Of a stretch of 50,549 nt of DNA, positions 35,143-44,156 are shown one piece after another. The stretch spans positions 1 through 50,549 of the forward strand of contig JALHST010000041.1 of the NCBI GenBank assembly GCA_022865355.1. Reading direction: 5' to 3'. Made by a program: the position numbers and the translations under genes. The notes beneath the pieces are model-generated. The model was not told where the DNA came from, searched no databases, and saw nothing but the letters and a program-made list of their open reading frames with translations. The DNA comes from Maribacter sp. GTDB lineage: Bacteria > Bacteroidota > Bacteroidia > Flavobacteriales > Flavobacteriaceae. Positions within the stretch are counted from its first letter, which is position 1; each line of letters starts with the position of its first letter.

Positions 35143-35742
35143 ATGTCTCCATATAGAAATTTAGAAGAATATAACCTAGAGGTCACCGACGAGTTGAAAA
35201 GTAGGTATTCGGGCATCATCAGTGAACTTGGTGAGGACGTAAACCGAGAAGGATTATTAATGACCCCCGAAAGGGCAGCCAAGGCTATGCTTTTTTTGAC
35301 ACAAGGCTACAAACAGGATGCCGTAGAAATTCTTAAAAGTGCCATGTTTGCAGAGAGTTATGATGAAATGGTGATTATTAAGGACATAGAAGTATATTCC
35401 TTATGTGAACATCACATGTTGCCCTTTTTTGGCAAGGCCCATATTGCTTATATCCCCAACGGACATATTGTGGGACTAAGTAAAATTCCGAGAGTGGTGG
35501 ATATTTTTGCACGAAGGTTGCAAGTACAGGAGCGATTGACCCACGACATTCTTGAGTGCATCAATTCGACTTTGAAACCACAAGGGGTGGCCGTAGTAAT
35601 TGAAGCAGCCCATATGTGCATGATGATGCGGGGCGTACAAAAGCAGAATTCGGTCACCACTACATCCGGATTTCGGGGGCAGTTCGAGAAAATTGAAACC
35701 AGGAATGAATTTTTAAAATTAATAAGTTCCCAACTGTCCTAA
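35143..35742 (+). CDS. folE: GTP cyclohydrolase I (type IA)
   Basis: A 199-residue enzyme that makes 7,8-dihydroneopterin triphosphate from GTP, first step of tetrahydrofolate (and related pterin) synthesis. Zinc ligands are in SLCEHHMLP (Cys, His) and [11 protein letters not shown] (Cys); substrate-binding segments [15 protein letters not shown] and QERLTHDI are present. Length and motifs are those of the canonical homodecameric FolE1 rather than FolE2. It is separated from the divergent ABC operon by 251 bases. No clear TAnnTTTG element stands in front of it. Confidence 0.95.
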   Translation: MSPYRNLEEYNLEVTDELKSRYSGIISELGEDVNREGLLMTPERAAKAMLFLTQGYKQDAVEILKSAMFAESYDEMVIIKDIEVYSLCEHHMLPFFGKAHIAYIPNGHIVGLSKIPRVVDIFARRLQVQERLTHDILECINSTLKPQGVAVVIEAAHMCMMMRGVQKQNSVTTTSGFRGQFEKIETRNEFLKLISSQLS

Positions 35743-35866
35743 CGATGTATGCGATATCAATGAAATTATGAATAAGTTGCTTCTATTTTCAAATTCCTGC
35801 GAACGGTCATCCGTCAAAATTTGGAACCCTTATTTTCATAAATAAGAGTAAGTAGTACCTTTATGA

Positions 35867-36169
35867 ATGCCTGTGGAAAAGAATAAAAAAATACGCAATT
35901 TACTTTTAAGTTTGTTTTTTGACGCTGTTGGAATGCTTTCCTTTACACTCCCTTTTTTAGGAGAATTCTCCGATATAATTTGGGCGCCTTTATCTGCCTG
36001 GGGTATGACACGCATTTACAAAGGACGGATCGGGGAGATCGCGGGTGTGGTTACGTTTATAGAGGAAATTTTACCAGGGTTTGATCTTCTGCCTACTTTT
36101 ACCATCATGTGGTGCTACACCTATGTTTTTAAACGTAGTCATAAAACAAAAATGATCGAGATCGAATAA
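35867..36169 (+). CDS. Small hypothetical membrane protein
   Basis: A 100-residue basic protein with two likely membrane segments around residues 15-33 and 77-90 and a central loop containing WGMTRIYKG and FIEEILPGFD. It resembles small uncharacterised Bacteroidota proteins without an assigned domain, so I give no function. The ATG at 35867 is preferred; another ATG at 35863 is out of frame. The gene lies between folE and the sulfite-oxidase-like gene, same direction, gaps 124 and 78 bases. Confidence 0.7.
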   Translation: MPVEKNKKIRNLLLSLFFDAVGMLSFTLPFLGEFSDIIWAPLSAWGMTRIYKGRIGEIAGVVTFIEEILPGFDLLPTFTIMWCYTYVFKRSHKTKMIEIE

Positions 36170-36247
36170 TACCTTGCAACCAGGCGTTGTGCGTGTTTTA
36201 CCCTTATTTATAGGAGTATTGGGCCTTGGTAACCAAAGTTACCTATC

Positions 36248-37519
36248 ATGCAGTTAAAAATCCTAACTTTACACAACAACCAATTATTGACTATTTCTGT
36301 GGAAAGAAGAAAATTTGTAAGCAAGACGCTTTTGGCAACAATGATAGGTGCACTGGGTACCGATATCGTTTTTGGTAAGCTACTACCGCTTGATTATGTG
36401 CCTCTGGCATTTCAGGATCCAGACCCCTTTAAAATGTTTCAAATAGATCCAGAAATGGTGGTTCTCAACGAAAAACCTTGGAATATTGAGGCAAAAGCCC
36501 ATATGTTAGATGATAAAATTACGCCTAACAAGTTCATGTTTGTGCGCAATAATGGGATTATTCCAGAAAATATCGACCTTGCCAATTGGTCGTTGACCAT
36601 CGATGGCGAATCTGTTATCAAATCGAAGACCTACAGCCTGACCGAACTCAAATCAAAATTTAAAACCTATACCTATCAGCTTCTATTAGAATGTGGCGGC
36701 AATGGGCGAAGTGAATTCGACCCACCGGCGAAAGGCAATCAATGGACCGTTGGCGCGGTTTCCTGCGCTTCATGGACCGGGGTCAGACTGCGCGATGTTC
36801 TTGAGGATGCCGGCATTAAAAAGAATGCGGTATATATAGGCTATCACGCTACTGACCTGCATTTAAGCCGAGATCCCGGAAAAGAGCCAATATCTAGGGG
36901 AGTGCCCATATCAAAGGCACTTCAGGATGAAACCCTTTTGGCATACCAAATGAATGGCAAGGATATTCCCCTTGTTCACGGCCATCCGCTTCGTTTGGTC
37001 GCCGGCGGTTGGCCCGCTTCGGTTTCGGGCAAATGGATCAACCGGATCAGCATAAGAAACAAAGTGCACGATGGTGAAAAGATGGAAGGGTCTTCTTATC
37101 GCATGCCTTGTAAACCGATTGCACCGGGAGAAAATGTTCCGGATGAAGCGATGTGTATCATAGAATCGATGCCGGTCAAATCAATTATAACCTACCCCAA
37201 ATCAGGGGCGATGCTTCCAAAAGGAAAAAAACTGAAGATTCGTGGGCATGCCTGGGCAGGGGAATTGCAAGTTGCCGAAATGCACTATTCCATTGATTAT
37301 GGGGCTACTTGGACCTCTTGTCCCGTAGAAAAGCCCGTAAATCGCTTGGCATGGCAACATTTTTCAGCCGACATTTCCCTCCCTCAAGAAGGATACTATG
37401 AAGTTTGGGCCAAAGCAACCGATTCAAGAGGGGTGTCCCAACCCATGTTACTTCCGGGGTGGAATCCAAAAGGGTATTTGAACAATGCCTGCCATCGCAT
37501 CGCAATTAAGATTACCTAA
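36248..37519 (+). CDS. Sulfite oxidase-like molybdopterin enzyme, Tat-exported
   Basis: A 423-residue molybdenum enzyme of the sulfite oxidase superfamily. Near residue 19 a twin-arginine signal (ERRKFVSK plus hydrophobic stretch) directs folded export. The Mo-coordinating cysteine is about C149 in LECGGNGRSEF; GHPLRLVAGGWP and the C-terminal Mo-co dimerisation domain (about 300-423, ending WNPKGYLNN) follow. It probably oxidises sulfite, or another S- or N-oxide, in the periplasm and passes electrons to the cytochrome encoded 2 bases downstream, as in SorAB. Start: the upstream ATG at 36248 is used; a TTG near residue 14 would give a shorter Tat leader. Confidence 0.88.
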   Translation: MQLKILTLHNNQLLTISVERRKFVSKTLLATMIGALGTDIVFGKLLPLDYVPLAFQDPDPFKMFQIDPEMVVLNEKPWNIEAKAHMLDDKITPNKFMFVRNNGIIPENIDLANWSLTIDGESVIKSKTYSLTELKSKFKTYTYQLLLECGGNGRSEFDPPAKGNQWTVGAVSCASWTGVRLRDVLEDAGIKKNAVYIGYHATDLHLSRDPGKEPISRGVPISKALQDETLLAYQMNGKDIPLVHGHPLRLVAGGWPASVSGKWINRISIRNKVHDGEKMEGSSYRMPCKPIAPGENVPDEAMCIIESMPVKSIITYPKSGAMLPKGKKLKIRGHAWAGELQVAEMHYSIDYGATWTSCPVEKPVNRLAWQHFSADISLPQEGYYEVWAKATDSRGVSQPMLLPGWNPKGYLNNACHRIAIKIT

Positions 37520-37521
37520 AG

Positions 37522-38001
37522 ATGAAAGAGCCAACTTATTGGAAAAGATCCCGTGGGGCCTATCGCATCCTTATCATAATCAGTGCCTTGATGGTAATCA
37601 TATCGGTTGCCGCCCTATTTTTCTTTACGGATGACACCGGCACAGAGGAAGATAACACTCCTTCGAATAAAGAATATACCACCATACCCACGACAAATGA
37701 TGATCCAAATACAATTATCGACGGCATTCATGTAAGAACCGGATTGGTGGAAGCAGAAGGATTGATGGCCGTTGTGACGAATTGTACCACCTGCCATTCG
37801 GCACAGCTGGTGATTCAAAATAGAATGGACAGGGACCGGTGGATCGCTACGATCCGTTGGATGCAGAAAACACAGAATTTATGGGGCTTGGGGGATAATG
37901 AAGCGGTCATCGTTAATTACTTGGTCACCAATTATCCCCCCATAAACAAGGGGAGGAGACAGGCCTTGTCGCAAGTGGAATGGTATGAATTGAAAGAGTA
38001 A
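37522..38001 (+). CDS. Membrane-anchored mono-heme cytochrome c (SorB-like)
   Basis: A 159-residue protein with an N-terminal membrane anchor (about 15-36), an acidic linker and one heme-binding site CTTCH at residues 88-92. The likely axial methionine is in IRWMQKTQN. It starts 2 bases after the molybdoenzyme stop codon, so the pair forms a putative sulfite:cytochrome c oxidoreductase (SorA-SorB type). Heme attachment would be done by the CcsBA protein at 975-4166 (inference). The next gene begins 13 bases downstream. Confidence 0.85.
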   Translation: MKEPTYWKRSRGAYRILIIISALMVIISVAALFFFTDDTGTEEDNTPSNKEYTTIPTTNDDPNTIIDGIHVRTGLVEAEGLMAVVTNCTTCHSAQLVIQNRMDRDRWIATIRWMQKTQNLWGLGDNEAVIVNYLVTNYPPINKGRRQALSQVEWYELKE

Positions 38002-38014
38002 ATAGATAGCTGTT

Positions 38015-38902
38015 ATGAAGTATTGGGACGCTTTTATAAATTCATTTTTGGGCACCGTGAATTATACATGGCGGTCTATAATTTTCGAGGTCTCTTGGCA
38101 GACCAATTATTTTTGGGGCCTCATTTTCTTGTCCTTGTTCGTCTGGGCCTTGGAGATCTTATTTCCTTGGAGGAAAAGTCAGGCGATTTTTAGAAGAGAT
38201 TTCTGGCTCGACGGTTTTTATATGTTTTTTAATTTCTTCATCTTCGCAATCTTCATTGCTGGATTTTATAAATTGCTGGGAGCGTTATTTTTAGATATAG
38301 GTATCTCAAAGTCTAGTTTAACTATTTTAGATATGTCATCCCTTCCGCCATGGGCACAATTGATTATATTTTTTGTAGTATTGGATTTTGTTCAATGGTT
38401 TACCCATGTCTTGCTACACAAATATGAATTCCTCTGGAAATTTCACAAAATTCACCATAGTGTGAAAGAAATGGGCTTTGCTGCCCACTTGCGGTATCAT
38501 TGGATGGAAAACATATTCTACAAACCTTTGAAGACCTTGGGAGTAATGGTATTAGGGGGTTTTGAACCGGAACAAGCCTTTATAGTGCACTTTTTTGCCA
38601 TTGCGATAGGGCATCTTAATCATTCAAATATCAAGATTACCTGGGGGCCTTTGAAATATGTCTTGAATAACCCGGTGATGCACTTATATCATCATGCCTA
38701 TGTCTTGCCAAAAGGAAAATATGGGGTCAATTTCGGAATCAGCCTGAGCTTATGGGATTATATTTTTAAAACCAACCATATTCCCGAAGAAAGTGGCACC
38801 ATACCCTTGGGTTTTCCAGGGGATGAAATGGTACCAGCATCATTTTTAAAGCAAATGCGTTTCGGATTTAATGCCCAAAAATCCAAAACCCAAAGCCCCT
38901 AA
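38015..38902 (+). CDS. Sterol desaturase / fatty acid hydroxylase family protein
   Basis: A 295-residue integral membrane protein with the eight-histidine di-iron layout of the FA-hydroxylase superfamily: HVLLH, KIHHS, HLRYH in the middle and HLNHSN plus HLYHHAY toward the C-terminus. Several hydrophobic stretches precede this. It would hydroxylate or desaturate a lipid using O2; the substrate is unknown. It follows the cytochrome gene by 13 bases, suggesting co-transcription, though a functional tie to the sulfite enzyme is not obvious. It converges with a TonB receptor gene, the stops being one base apart. Confidence 0.9.
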   Translation: MKYWDAFINSFLGTVNYTWRSIIFEVSWQTNYFWGLIFLSLFVWALEILFPWRKSQAIFRRDFWLDGFYMFFNFFIFAIFIAGFYKLLGALFLDIGISKSSLTILDMSSLPPWAQLIIFFVVLDFVQWFTHVLLHKYEFLWKFHKIHHSVKEMGFAAHLRYHWMENIFYKPLKTLGVMVLGGFEPEQAFIVHFFAIAIGHLNHSNIKITWGPLKYVLNNPVMHLYHHAYVLPKGKYGVNFGISLSLWDYIFKTNHIPEESGTIPLGFPGDEMVPASFLKQMRFGFNAQKSKTQSP

Positions 38903-38903
38903 T

Positions 38904-41123
38904 CTAAAGGGGCACACTTACACCGACGCTAATATTGCGTCCGATGTTTGGTATCCCGTCAATTTTTAGTCGAGAGAGATGATCAATATAGGTCTTGTTC
39001 AAAATATTGTTCCCACTGATCCGCACATCTACGGGCTTATCTAGGATTTGTACCATACCCCCTAGTCCGATATTCAATAGACTATACCCATCGGATGGGG
39101 TCTCAAACACATTCACTTTGTTCTGGGAAAATATCGATTTCAGGGTTACAAAGGTATAAGCCCGATCAATCCAATCCTTGTTCTTGTCAAACTCGATACG
39201 CAGTGTATTGGTCCAGCTATTTGCCGGGATAAGCGGCAGATAATCCGTGCTAGTTAATTTTCCGGTCACGGTCTCAAAAGTACTTTCCAGATGCAGCCAA
39301 TCCAAGGGGTGGGGGTGTAGGTGGAAGCCAGCCTCCCCACCGTATAATCTGGCATCTTGTTGGGTGTAGAGAAACACTGCATTGCTATTGATAAATTGAC
39401 CATTGGGCTCGATATAGATATAATCATTGATCGTATTGTAGAATCCGTTGATGTATAATTCGATATGCTGGTTGCTATATTCAAAGGCCAAATCGATCTG
39501 TAAATTCTTTTCATTCTTGAGTGCTGCATTCCCTATTTCATAACGGTTCGTTCCTTCATGAACCCCGTTCGAGGTAAGTTCGGCCAAATTTGGCGCCCTA
39601 AACCCCGTAGCAAGATTTAAACGGGTGACTAAATTTTTGACAAAATCTATTTTATAACCTGCCGAAGCATTAAAGCTGCCGAAATTTTTATCCAAAGGCG
39701 CTATATAGGATTCCTGGCCAGGAACGCCCGATTCGTCACCATTAATGGCACGATGATCATAGCGTAGTCCTAACTGCAGATCGCTTTCATTTTCAAAATG
39801 CACATGTGATGTACCCAAAACTCCAATATCGTTGGTCGTCGCATCGGGAATCAGCACTTCCTCGCCAAAATTGTTATTCGTCTCGTGCATCCCTTGTAAT
39901 CCTAAGATGGTTTCAATGTTTCCCATTTTTGGCAAATCGTACTGAACATTGTAGCTCAAAGTGGCCAAATGCATATCTAAACCGGCTATATCAATCTGCG
40001 TCCCAAATTCCTTGCGTATATTAAAAATATAACCAAAAGTTGCCTCCAGACTTGATTTTTCAAAAAACACATTTGTTTTTGAACTGAGTATATGATTATC
40101 AATGGTTTGAAAAGGAAGTTCCAGTGTCCGATCCGTGCTCTGCAGGCCAATTGCCTCGGGAATTCCTAATTTCAGATTATTGTAGTTATAACGCAACTCG
40201 GTTTTATATGTGGTTCCTTGGTATCCTACACCGGTTTTAAAATCGTACTCCCGAAAGCGCGAATTGGTAACCCTTTCATCCCCTCCCGTTTTATAATCGA
40301 TATGGGATGTAAGACTACCCCGGGCCATGAACTTGAATTTGTCCCCAGAGGTCTTGATGCCGGCATTCGTACCTAGACCCTGGGTATTCGAAAAATAATT
40401 AAAGTTTATATCGCCCTCCGTGGTTTTGGGCAAGGCAAATTTTTCGGGATTAAGGTAAATAACGCCGCCCATGGCGTCAGATCCGTATAGCAAGGTAGCG
40501 GGCCCTTTGATGACCTCGACGCTTTCGATACCCGCATCGCTTACGCCCAATCCGTGCTCGCCGCCCCATTGTTGGTTTTCGAGTCGAATGCCCTGTGTGT
40601 ATACCAAAACCCTGTTCGAGCTTAATCCTCGTATGACGGGTTTTCCGATACTTACCCCAGTTGAAGCACTTTGTACCCCAGGAATATTGGTAATTCCCTC
40701 GGCCAGTGTAATGGCCCCCGTTTTTTTGACTTCCGCCATACTGGTCTGCTCGACCTTCATAACATTTTCACTCTGCAATTTATGAAAGGGTGTCGACACA
40801 ATGATTTCCTGCATTTCTATGACACTACTTTCCAAAGTAATGTCGAGTGTATTGATACCTGCTTTGATTTCAATTGACTGAGAAAACGTTTTATAGCCCA
40901 AATAAGAAGCTACCACCTTATAAGTGCCCAATGGTATTTTATCTATGTGAAAGGTGCCATCTTCCAGGGTGACAGCCCCTTTTTCCAATTGTGGGAAATA
41001 TACTTCGACCTGTTCCAAGGGACTAGTATCAGCGCCATCCGAAATGGTTCCGGTCAATGAATTTTGGCATGTGCCAATATAAAAAGTCATTGCTAGAAAC
41101 AATGAAAAATAAAATTTCCTCAT
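38904..41123 (-). CDS. TonB-dependent outer-membrane receptor (CarboxypepD-like + plug + barrel)
   Basis: A 739-residue receptor with a signal peptide (to about residue 19), an N-terminal carboxypeptidase-regulatory-like domain (about 22-105), a plug domain (about 115-225, with RVLVYTQGIRLENQQ and GSDAMGGVIYLNPE) and a 22-strand-type beta barrel ending in the terminal motif NISVGVSVPL. The barrel imports a nutrient using TonB energy. The GGEHGLG plug segment resembles Bacteroidota receptors for metals or heme, but the ligand is not established. No SusD partner lies nearby. Stop codons of this gene and the hydroxylase gene are one base apart. Confidence 0.93.
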   Translation of the reverse strand: MRKFYFSLFLAMTFYIGTCQNSLTGTISDGADTSPLEQVEVYFPQLEKGAVTLEDGTFHIDKIPLGTYKVVASYLGYKTFSQSIEIKAGINTLDITLESSVIEMQEIIVSTPFHKLQSENVMKVEQTSMAEVKKTGAITLAEGITNIPGVQSASTGVSIGKPVIRGLSSNRVLVYTQGIRLENQQWGGEHGLGVSDAGIESVEVIKGPATLLYGSDAMGGVIYLNPEKFALPKTTEGDINFNYFSNTQGLGTNAGIKTSGDKFKFMARGSLTSHIDYKTGGDERVTNSRFREYDFKTGVGYQGTTYKTELRYNYNNLKLGIPEAIGLQSTDRTLELPFQTIDNHILSSKTNVFFEKSSLEATFGYIFNIRKEFGTQIDIAGLDMHLATLSYNVQYDLPKMGNIETILGLQGMHETNNNFGEEVLIPDATTNDIGVLGTSHVHFENESDLQLGLRYDHRAINGDESGVPGQESYIAPLDKNFGSFNASAGYKIDFVKNLVTRLNLATGFRAPNLAELTSNGVHEGTNRYEIGNAALKNEKNLQIDLAFEYSNQHIELYINGFYNTINDYIYIEPNGQFINSNAVFLYTQQDARLYGGEAGFHLHPHPLDWLHLESTFETVTGKLTSTDYLPLIPANSWTNTLRIEFDKNKDWIDRAYTFVTLKSIFSQNKVNVFETPSDGYSLLNIGLGGMVQILDKPVDVRISGNNILNKTYIDHLSRLKIDGIPNIGRNISVGVSVPL

Positions 41124-41827
41124 AATCGATATGGGTGATAAATCAATAGGTTAATATGAATTGTTTAGGCATATTCCGTGGATTCCCTTCGTGAGATATG
41201 TAGTTCAAGAAATCTATTTTGAAGCAGGCAATTTGGTGGGTTATTCAGATTATGGTAATTCGAAGTACGAAAATCTACCATTTGCAAAATGCTCATTACA
41301 TACTGAATACGATTGTGTTCCTGAAAGTCGTCTTTAAATCCGGGACTTTGAATATATGGGACCTTCAAAGCATGATGTGGCACCACCATCTGGTCACGAA
41401 CGTGCTGTGAAAGTTTTATTAGGGAGGGGTAGTTGAAATGTACTGCCAACAGGGGTGCAATGGATCCAAGTAGTACTTTCTGGTAGGACAGCCTCATGTG
41501 ACAAATCTATAAAATTGTGGACCGGCAGATGTTAAAAAAATCTTATACTATTTAAATAAAAATCCGGATCCGAAACTGCTTAGGAATTTTTCCCATAGCC
41601 CCAAAAGAAATTGAATTGTCCAAGAACTCAGCCATAGAAAACCAGAAGTATAAGATACATTGGGAAGATGATTTTCAGTCGAATTCGATCAAATCGAGGA
41701 AGGGTTTCGATCTATATACGGCTGTAGAACCTGTAATGGCAAAAACTAGTTGAATAATTCCGAATTTAAGATTTAATCTGAGGTCCCACCGCCGCTTTAA
41801 GCCCTTCTTGCCAAAAAAATTTTTAGA
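41124..41827. other. Stretch without a confident gene; several weak frames
   Basis: About 700 bases between the TonB receptor start and the DUF6146 stop. A leftward frame 41497-41165 (110 codons, hydrophobic start MRLSYQKVLLGSIAPLLAV) has no recognisable domain. On the plus strand, one frame is open for about 60 codons up to 41337 and resumes after a single stop, then ends at 41436. Another open frame of about 55 codons ends with IHWEDDFQ...AVEPVMAKTS near 41754. All may be chance or remnants of decayed genes. I saw no promoter, repeat or RNA gene. Confidence 0.5.
41165..41497 (-). CDS. Uncertain small protein upstream of the TonB receptor
   Basis: A 110-residue frame that would place a small gene 41 bases upstream of the TonB receptor and in the same direction. 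The first 20 residues are hydrophobic and could be a signal peptide. Histidines occur in PHHAL and SNYHN. I recognise no family. Plus-strand frames over the same bases look about as protein-like, so I regard this as unproven. Confidence 0.25.
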   Translation of the reverse strand: MRLSYQKVLLGSIAPLLAVHFNYPSLIKLSQHVRDQMVVPHHALKVPYIQSPGFKDDFQEHNRIQYVMSILQMVDFRTSNYHNLNNPPNCLLQNRFLELHISRRESTEYA

Positions 41828-42286
41828 TTAAATACGCGGCACCCAAGGTCCCAGTCGTTGGTTGTATTTGCGTTGAAAATAAATAAAATAATTGTAGAGT
41901 TTATAATTTACGTCATACCCATAATCAATACTGGCATCATAATTTATGGTCTGTTCATATAGATTTGGGTCATATTGCCCTGGGAGAAGTACTCTTTGAT
42001 TCCAATTCATTACGTATATCCGATTCCGGTTTTCAAGGTATGATTGGGAATAGTAGCCTTCTGGTTTCGCAATGCTTTGCAACCAATAATTAAATCCCGG
42101 TTCAATAACCAGTACTTCATATTCGACCTTGGTATTTGCCAAGGCAATCGTGTCACCCTTCGTCTGTTCAAAGGCTATTTTTTCATCTTCCAAAAGCCGC
42201 GCGGTTTGCTTGCTACCGCCACAACTATAATAGATCAGGGATATGAAAATCAAGAGTGCCGCCAATTTGAGTGATATCTTTTTCAT
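41828..42286 (-). CDS. DUF6146 family lipoprotein
   Basis: A 152-residue lipoprotein (lipobox IYYSC, with C22) from a family of uncharacterised Bacteroidota envelope proteins. The conserved core includes the EVLVIEPGFNYWLQS and MNWNQRV segments and an aromatic, tyrosine-rich C-terminus. No function is known. The gene stands between the DUF937 terminator and the unassigned stretch, and no clear promoter is visible. Confidence 0.8.
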   Translation of the reverse strand: MKKISLKLAALLIFISLIYYSCGGSKQTARLLEDEKIAFEQTKGDTIALANTKVEYEVLVIEPGFNYWLQSIAKPEGYYSQSYLENRNRIYVMNWNQRVLLPGQYDPNLYEQTINYDASIDYGYDVNYKLYNYFIYFQRKYNQRLGPWVPRI

Positions 42287-42375
42287 TTTCGTTCGTTTTA
42301 CTAGGGACGTTGGTCGTTTTTGAATCGAATTCCTTTCTAAAAAAAGCCAGAAAAGAGGGCTACTTAAGTTACTAA

Positions 42376-42404
42376 AAAAGCCGTTCGCATTACAAACGGC
42401 TTTT
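42376..42404 (-). terminator. Terminator of the DUF937 gene
   Basis: A 10-base stem AAAAGCCGTT / AACGGCTTTT with a 9-base loop, 26 bases past the leftward DUF937 stop at 42430. The outgoing strand has six T residues. It marks the end of the acyl-CoA reductase-serC-serA-DUF937 gene run. Confidence 0.75.
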
Positions 42405-42429
42405 GTTAATTGTTTTAAATAGATGGTTC

Positions 42430-43062
42430 TTATTTTCCAAAAAGTCCACCTAAAAGTCCAGCTAAACCCCCTTTTTTCTTGGAGGTACCCATCACCATAC
42501 CTGCCACATCATCGAGTACGCTGCCATCACCATCGGCATCCAATAAACTCATGATAAGACTTTGGTTCTGCTTTGGCTGTCCTCCGAGCATACTTCCGAG
42601 CAGCGTGTTCATTCCGCCGGCATCCTTGACATTGCTCTGGGCGGTTTGGCGACCTACGAACCCCATGATTATGGGGGCGGCAATTTTCAAAATATTCGCA
42701 ATCGAATCGGTATCCAATCCTGATTTTTGGCTCAAGGCATTTTCTATTTGGGGCTGTTTATTTCCAAAGACGTGGCCCAAAATTCCTGCACCATCATCGA
42801 CCACCGACTGTTCGACCCCACCGCCAAATAAGCCTCCTAAATTATCCAAGATGCTGCCATCATGCTTTGACGACAAAGCTCCCATAAGGCCTTGGGCGCC
42901 TTGAGGGGAGGAAACATTTTTCTTCATGGCTCCCAAAATAAGGGGCATGGCCATACTCAGAACATCGGCTGTTTTATTTTCAGGTTGTCCTGTTTGTGTA
43001 GCGACTCCGTTAATCAATTGTTTGCCCATGGGGCTGTTCAATAAATCTAATAATCCAGACAT
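42430..43062 (-). CDS. DUF937 domain protein
   Basis: A 210-residue DUF937 protein rich in glycine and short helices. Two repeats are visible: GLLDLLNSPMGKQLI near the start, then GGGVEQSVVDDGAGILGHVFG in the middle. A C-terminal part contains the DADGDGSVLDDV segment, which looks like an EF-hand-type loop. The tail is GGLAGLLGGLFGK. YidB-like relatives have unknown function; no signal peptide is visible, so it is probably cytoplasmic. It is the last gene before a strong terminator. Confidence 0.85.
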   Translation of the reverse strand: MSGLLDLLNSPMGKQLINGVATQTGQPENKTADVLSMAMPLILGAMKKNVSSPQGAQGLMGALSSKHDGSILDNLGGLFGGGVEQSVVDDGAGILGHVFGNKQPQIENALSQKSGLDTDSIANILKIAAPIIMGFVGRQTAQSNVKDAGGMNTLLGSMLGGQPKQNQSLIMSLLDADGDGSVLDDVAGMVMGTSKKKGGLAGLLGGLFGK

Positions 43063-43133
43063 TTTATAGTTAATTTAAATTGGTTACGATTTGTAAAAAA
43101 GTTCCCCCCGATTCATTACCACACGCCCTAACT

Positions 43134-44084
43134 TTATCTCAATAAGGCAATAATTTGTTCAGCAAGTTCCAAGCCTATGCGATTTTGTGCTTCGCCGGTA
43201 GCTGCACCAATATGGGGCGTTAATGATATATTCGGATGCATTAATATTTTGACTTCGGGATTGGGTTCGGATTCAAATACATCTAAACCGGCAAAGGCAA
43301 CCTTACCACTTTCCAAGGCCTCGACCAGGGCTACTTCGTCCAAAACACCGCCACGGGCGGCATTTACGATGCCTGCCCCTGTTTTCATCATGTCGAATTC
43401 CTTCTTGCCTATGATGTATTCTTTTTGTGCCGGTACGTGTAAAGTAATAAAATCGGCGTTCTTGAGGACCGCCTCCCGAGAAAGGCTCTTAAATTCAAAA
43501 GGTACCTTACGGCCATCGAAGAATACCAAATCAATTGACGCCTTTTCTAGAAATGGATCGTAATAGACCACTTTCATACCCACCCCCAATGCCACCTTGG
43601 CCGTTGCCTGGCCAATTCTGCCAAAACCTATTACACCCAGGGTCTTCCCACGTAGCTCCGTGCCCCCAGCATACATTTTTTTCAGTTGTTTAAATTTACT
43701 GTCGCCATCCAAAGGCATGTTCCGATTGGCATCGTATAAAAACCGAACGCCACCAAACAAATGGGCAAAAACAAGTTCGGCAACCGATTCCGATGAAGCG
43801 GCAGGCGTATTTATAACGTGTAATCCTTTTTCCTTGGCATAGGCAACATCAATATTGTCCATACCTACTCCGCCGCGACCTATTAATTTTAGTGAGGGAC
43901 AGTTATCAATTATATCTCTGCCCACTTTGGTCGCACTTCGTACCAAGAGCCCCGTAATGTTATTTTTATTGATAAAATCGACTAGTTGCTCTTGGGCCAC
44001 CATGGTAGTCAATACTTCAAAGCCTGCATTTTGAAGTGCCTTAATACCTGAGGGTGATATGCCGTCGTTAGCTAGAATTTTCAT
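43134..44084 (-). CDS. serA: D-3-phosphoglycerate dehydrogenase, short form
   Basis: A 316-residue D-2-hydroxyacid dehydrogenase, first enzyme of serine synthesis, oxidising 3-phosphoglycerate with NAD+. The NAD-binding motif is VIGFGRIGQATA; catalytic Arg is in NAARGGV, Glu in the FESEPNP segment and His in LTPHIGAATGEAQ. At 316 residues it lacks the C-terminal ACT or ASB domain, so serine feedback inhibition is unlikely. It lies 72 bases after serC in the same direction, which supports the serA call over other hydroxyacid dehydrogenases. Confidence 0.87.
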   Translation of the reverse strand: MKILANDGISPSGIKALQNAGFEVLTTMVAQEQLVDFINKNNITGLLVRSATKVGRDIIDNCPSLKLIGRGGVGMDNIDVAYAKEKGLHVINTPAASSESVAELVFAHLFGGVRFLYDANRNMPLDGDSKFKQLKKMYAGGTELRGKTLGVIGFGRIGQATAKVALGVGMKVVYYDPFLEKASIDLVFFDGRKVPFEFKSLSREAVLKNADFITLHVPAQKEYIIGKKEFDMMKTGAGIVNAARGGVLDEVALVEALESGKVAFAGLDVFESEPNPEVKILMHPNISLTPHIGAATGEAQNRIGLELAEQIIALLR

Positions 44085-44156
44085 TGTATGTCGATTACAA
44101 TTTATATGGTTTCGAATTTTTAAATTTTCCGAAAGGGCTATTTAATGTTTTTGGGG

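Noticed and set aside
36225-36236. TTGGT-A-ACCAA palindrome before the molybdoenzyme gene
   Set aside because: Five-base arms occur by chance too often; no second copy or promoter context.
41771-41833. ATTTAATCT / AGATTAAAT inverted repeat
   Set aside because: The arms are AT-rich, 9 bases, and 45 bases apart; likely chance.
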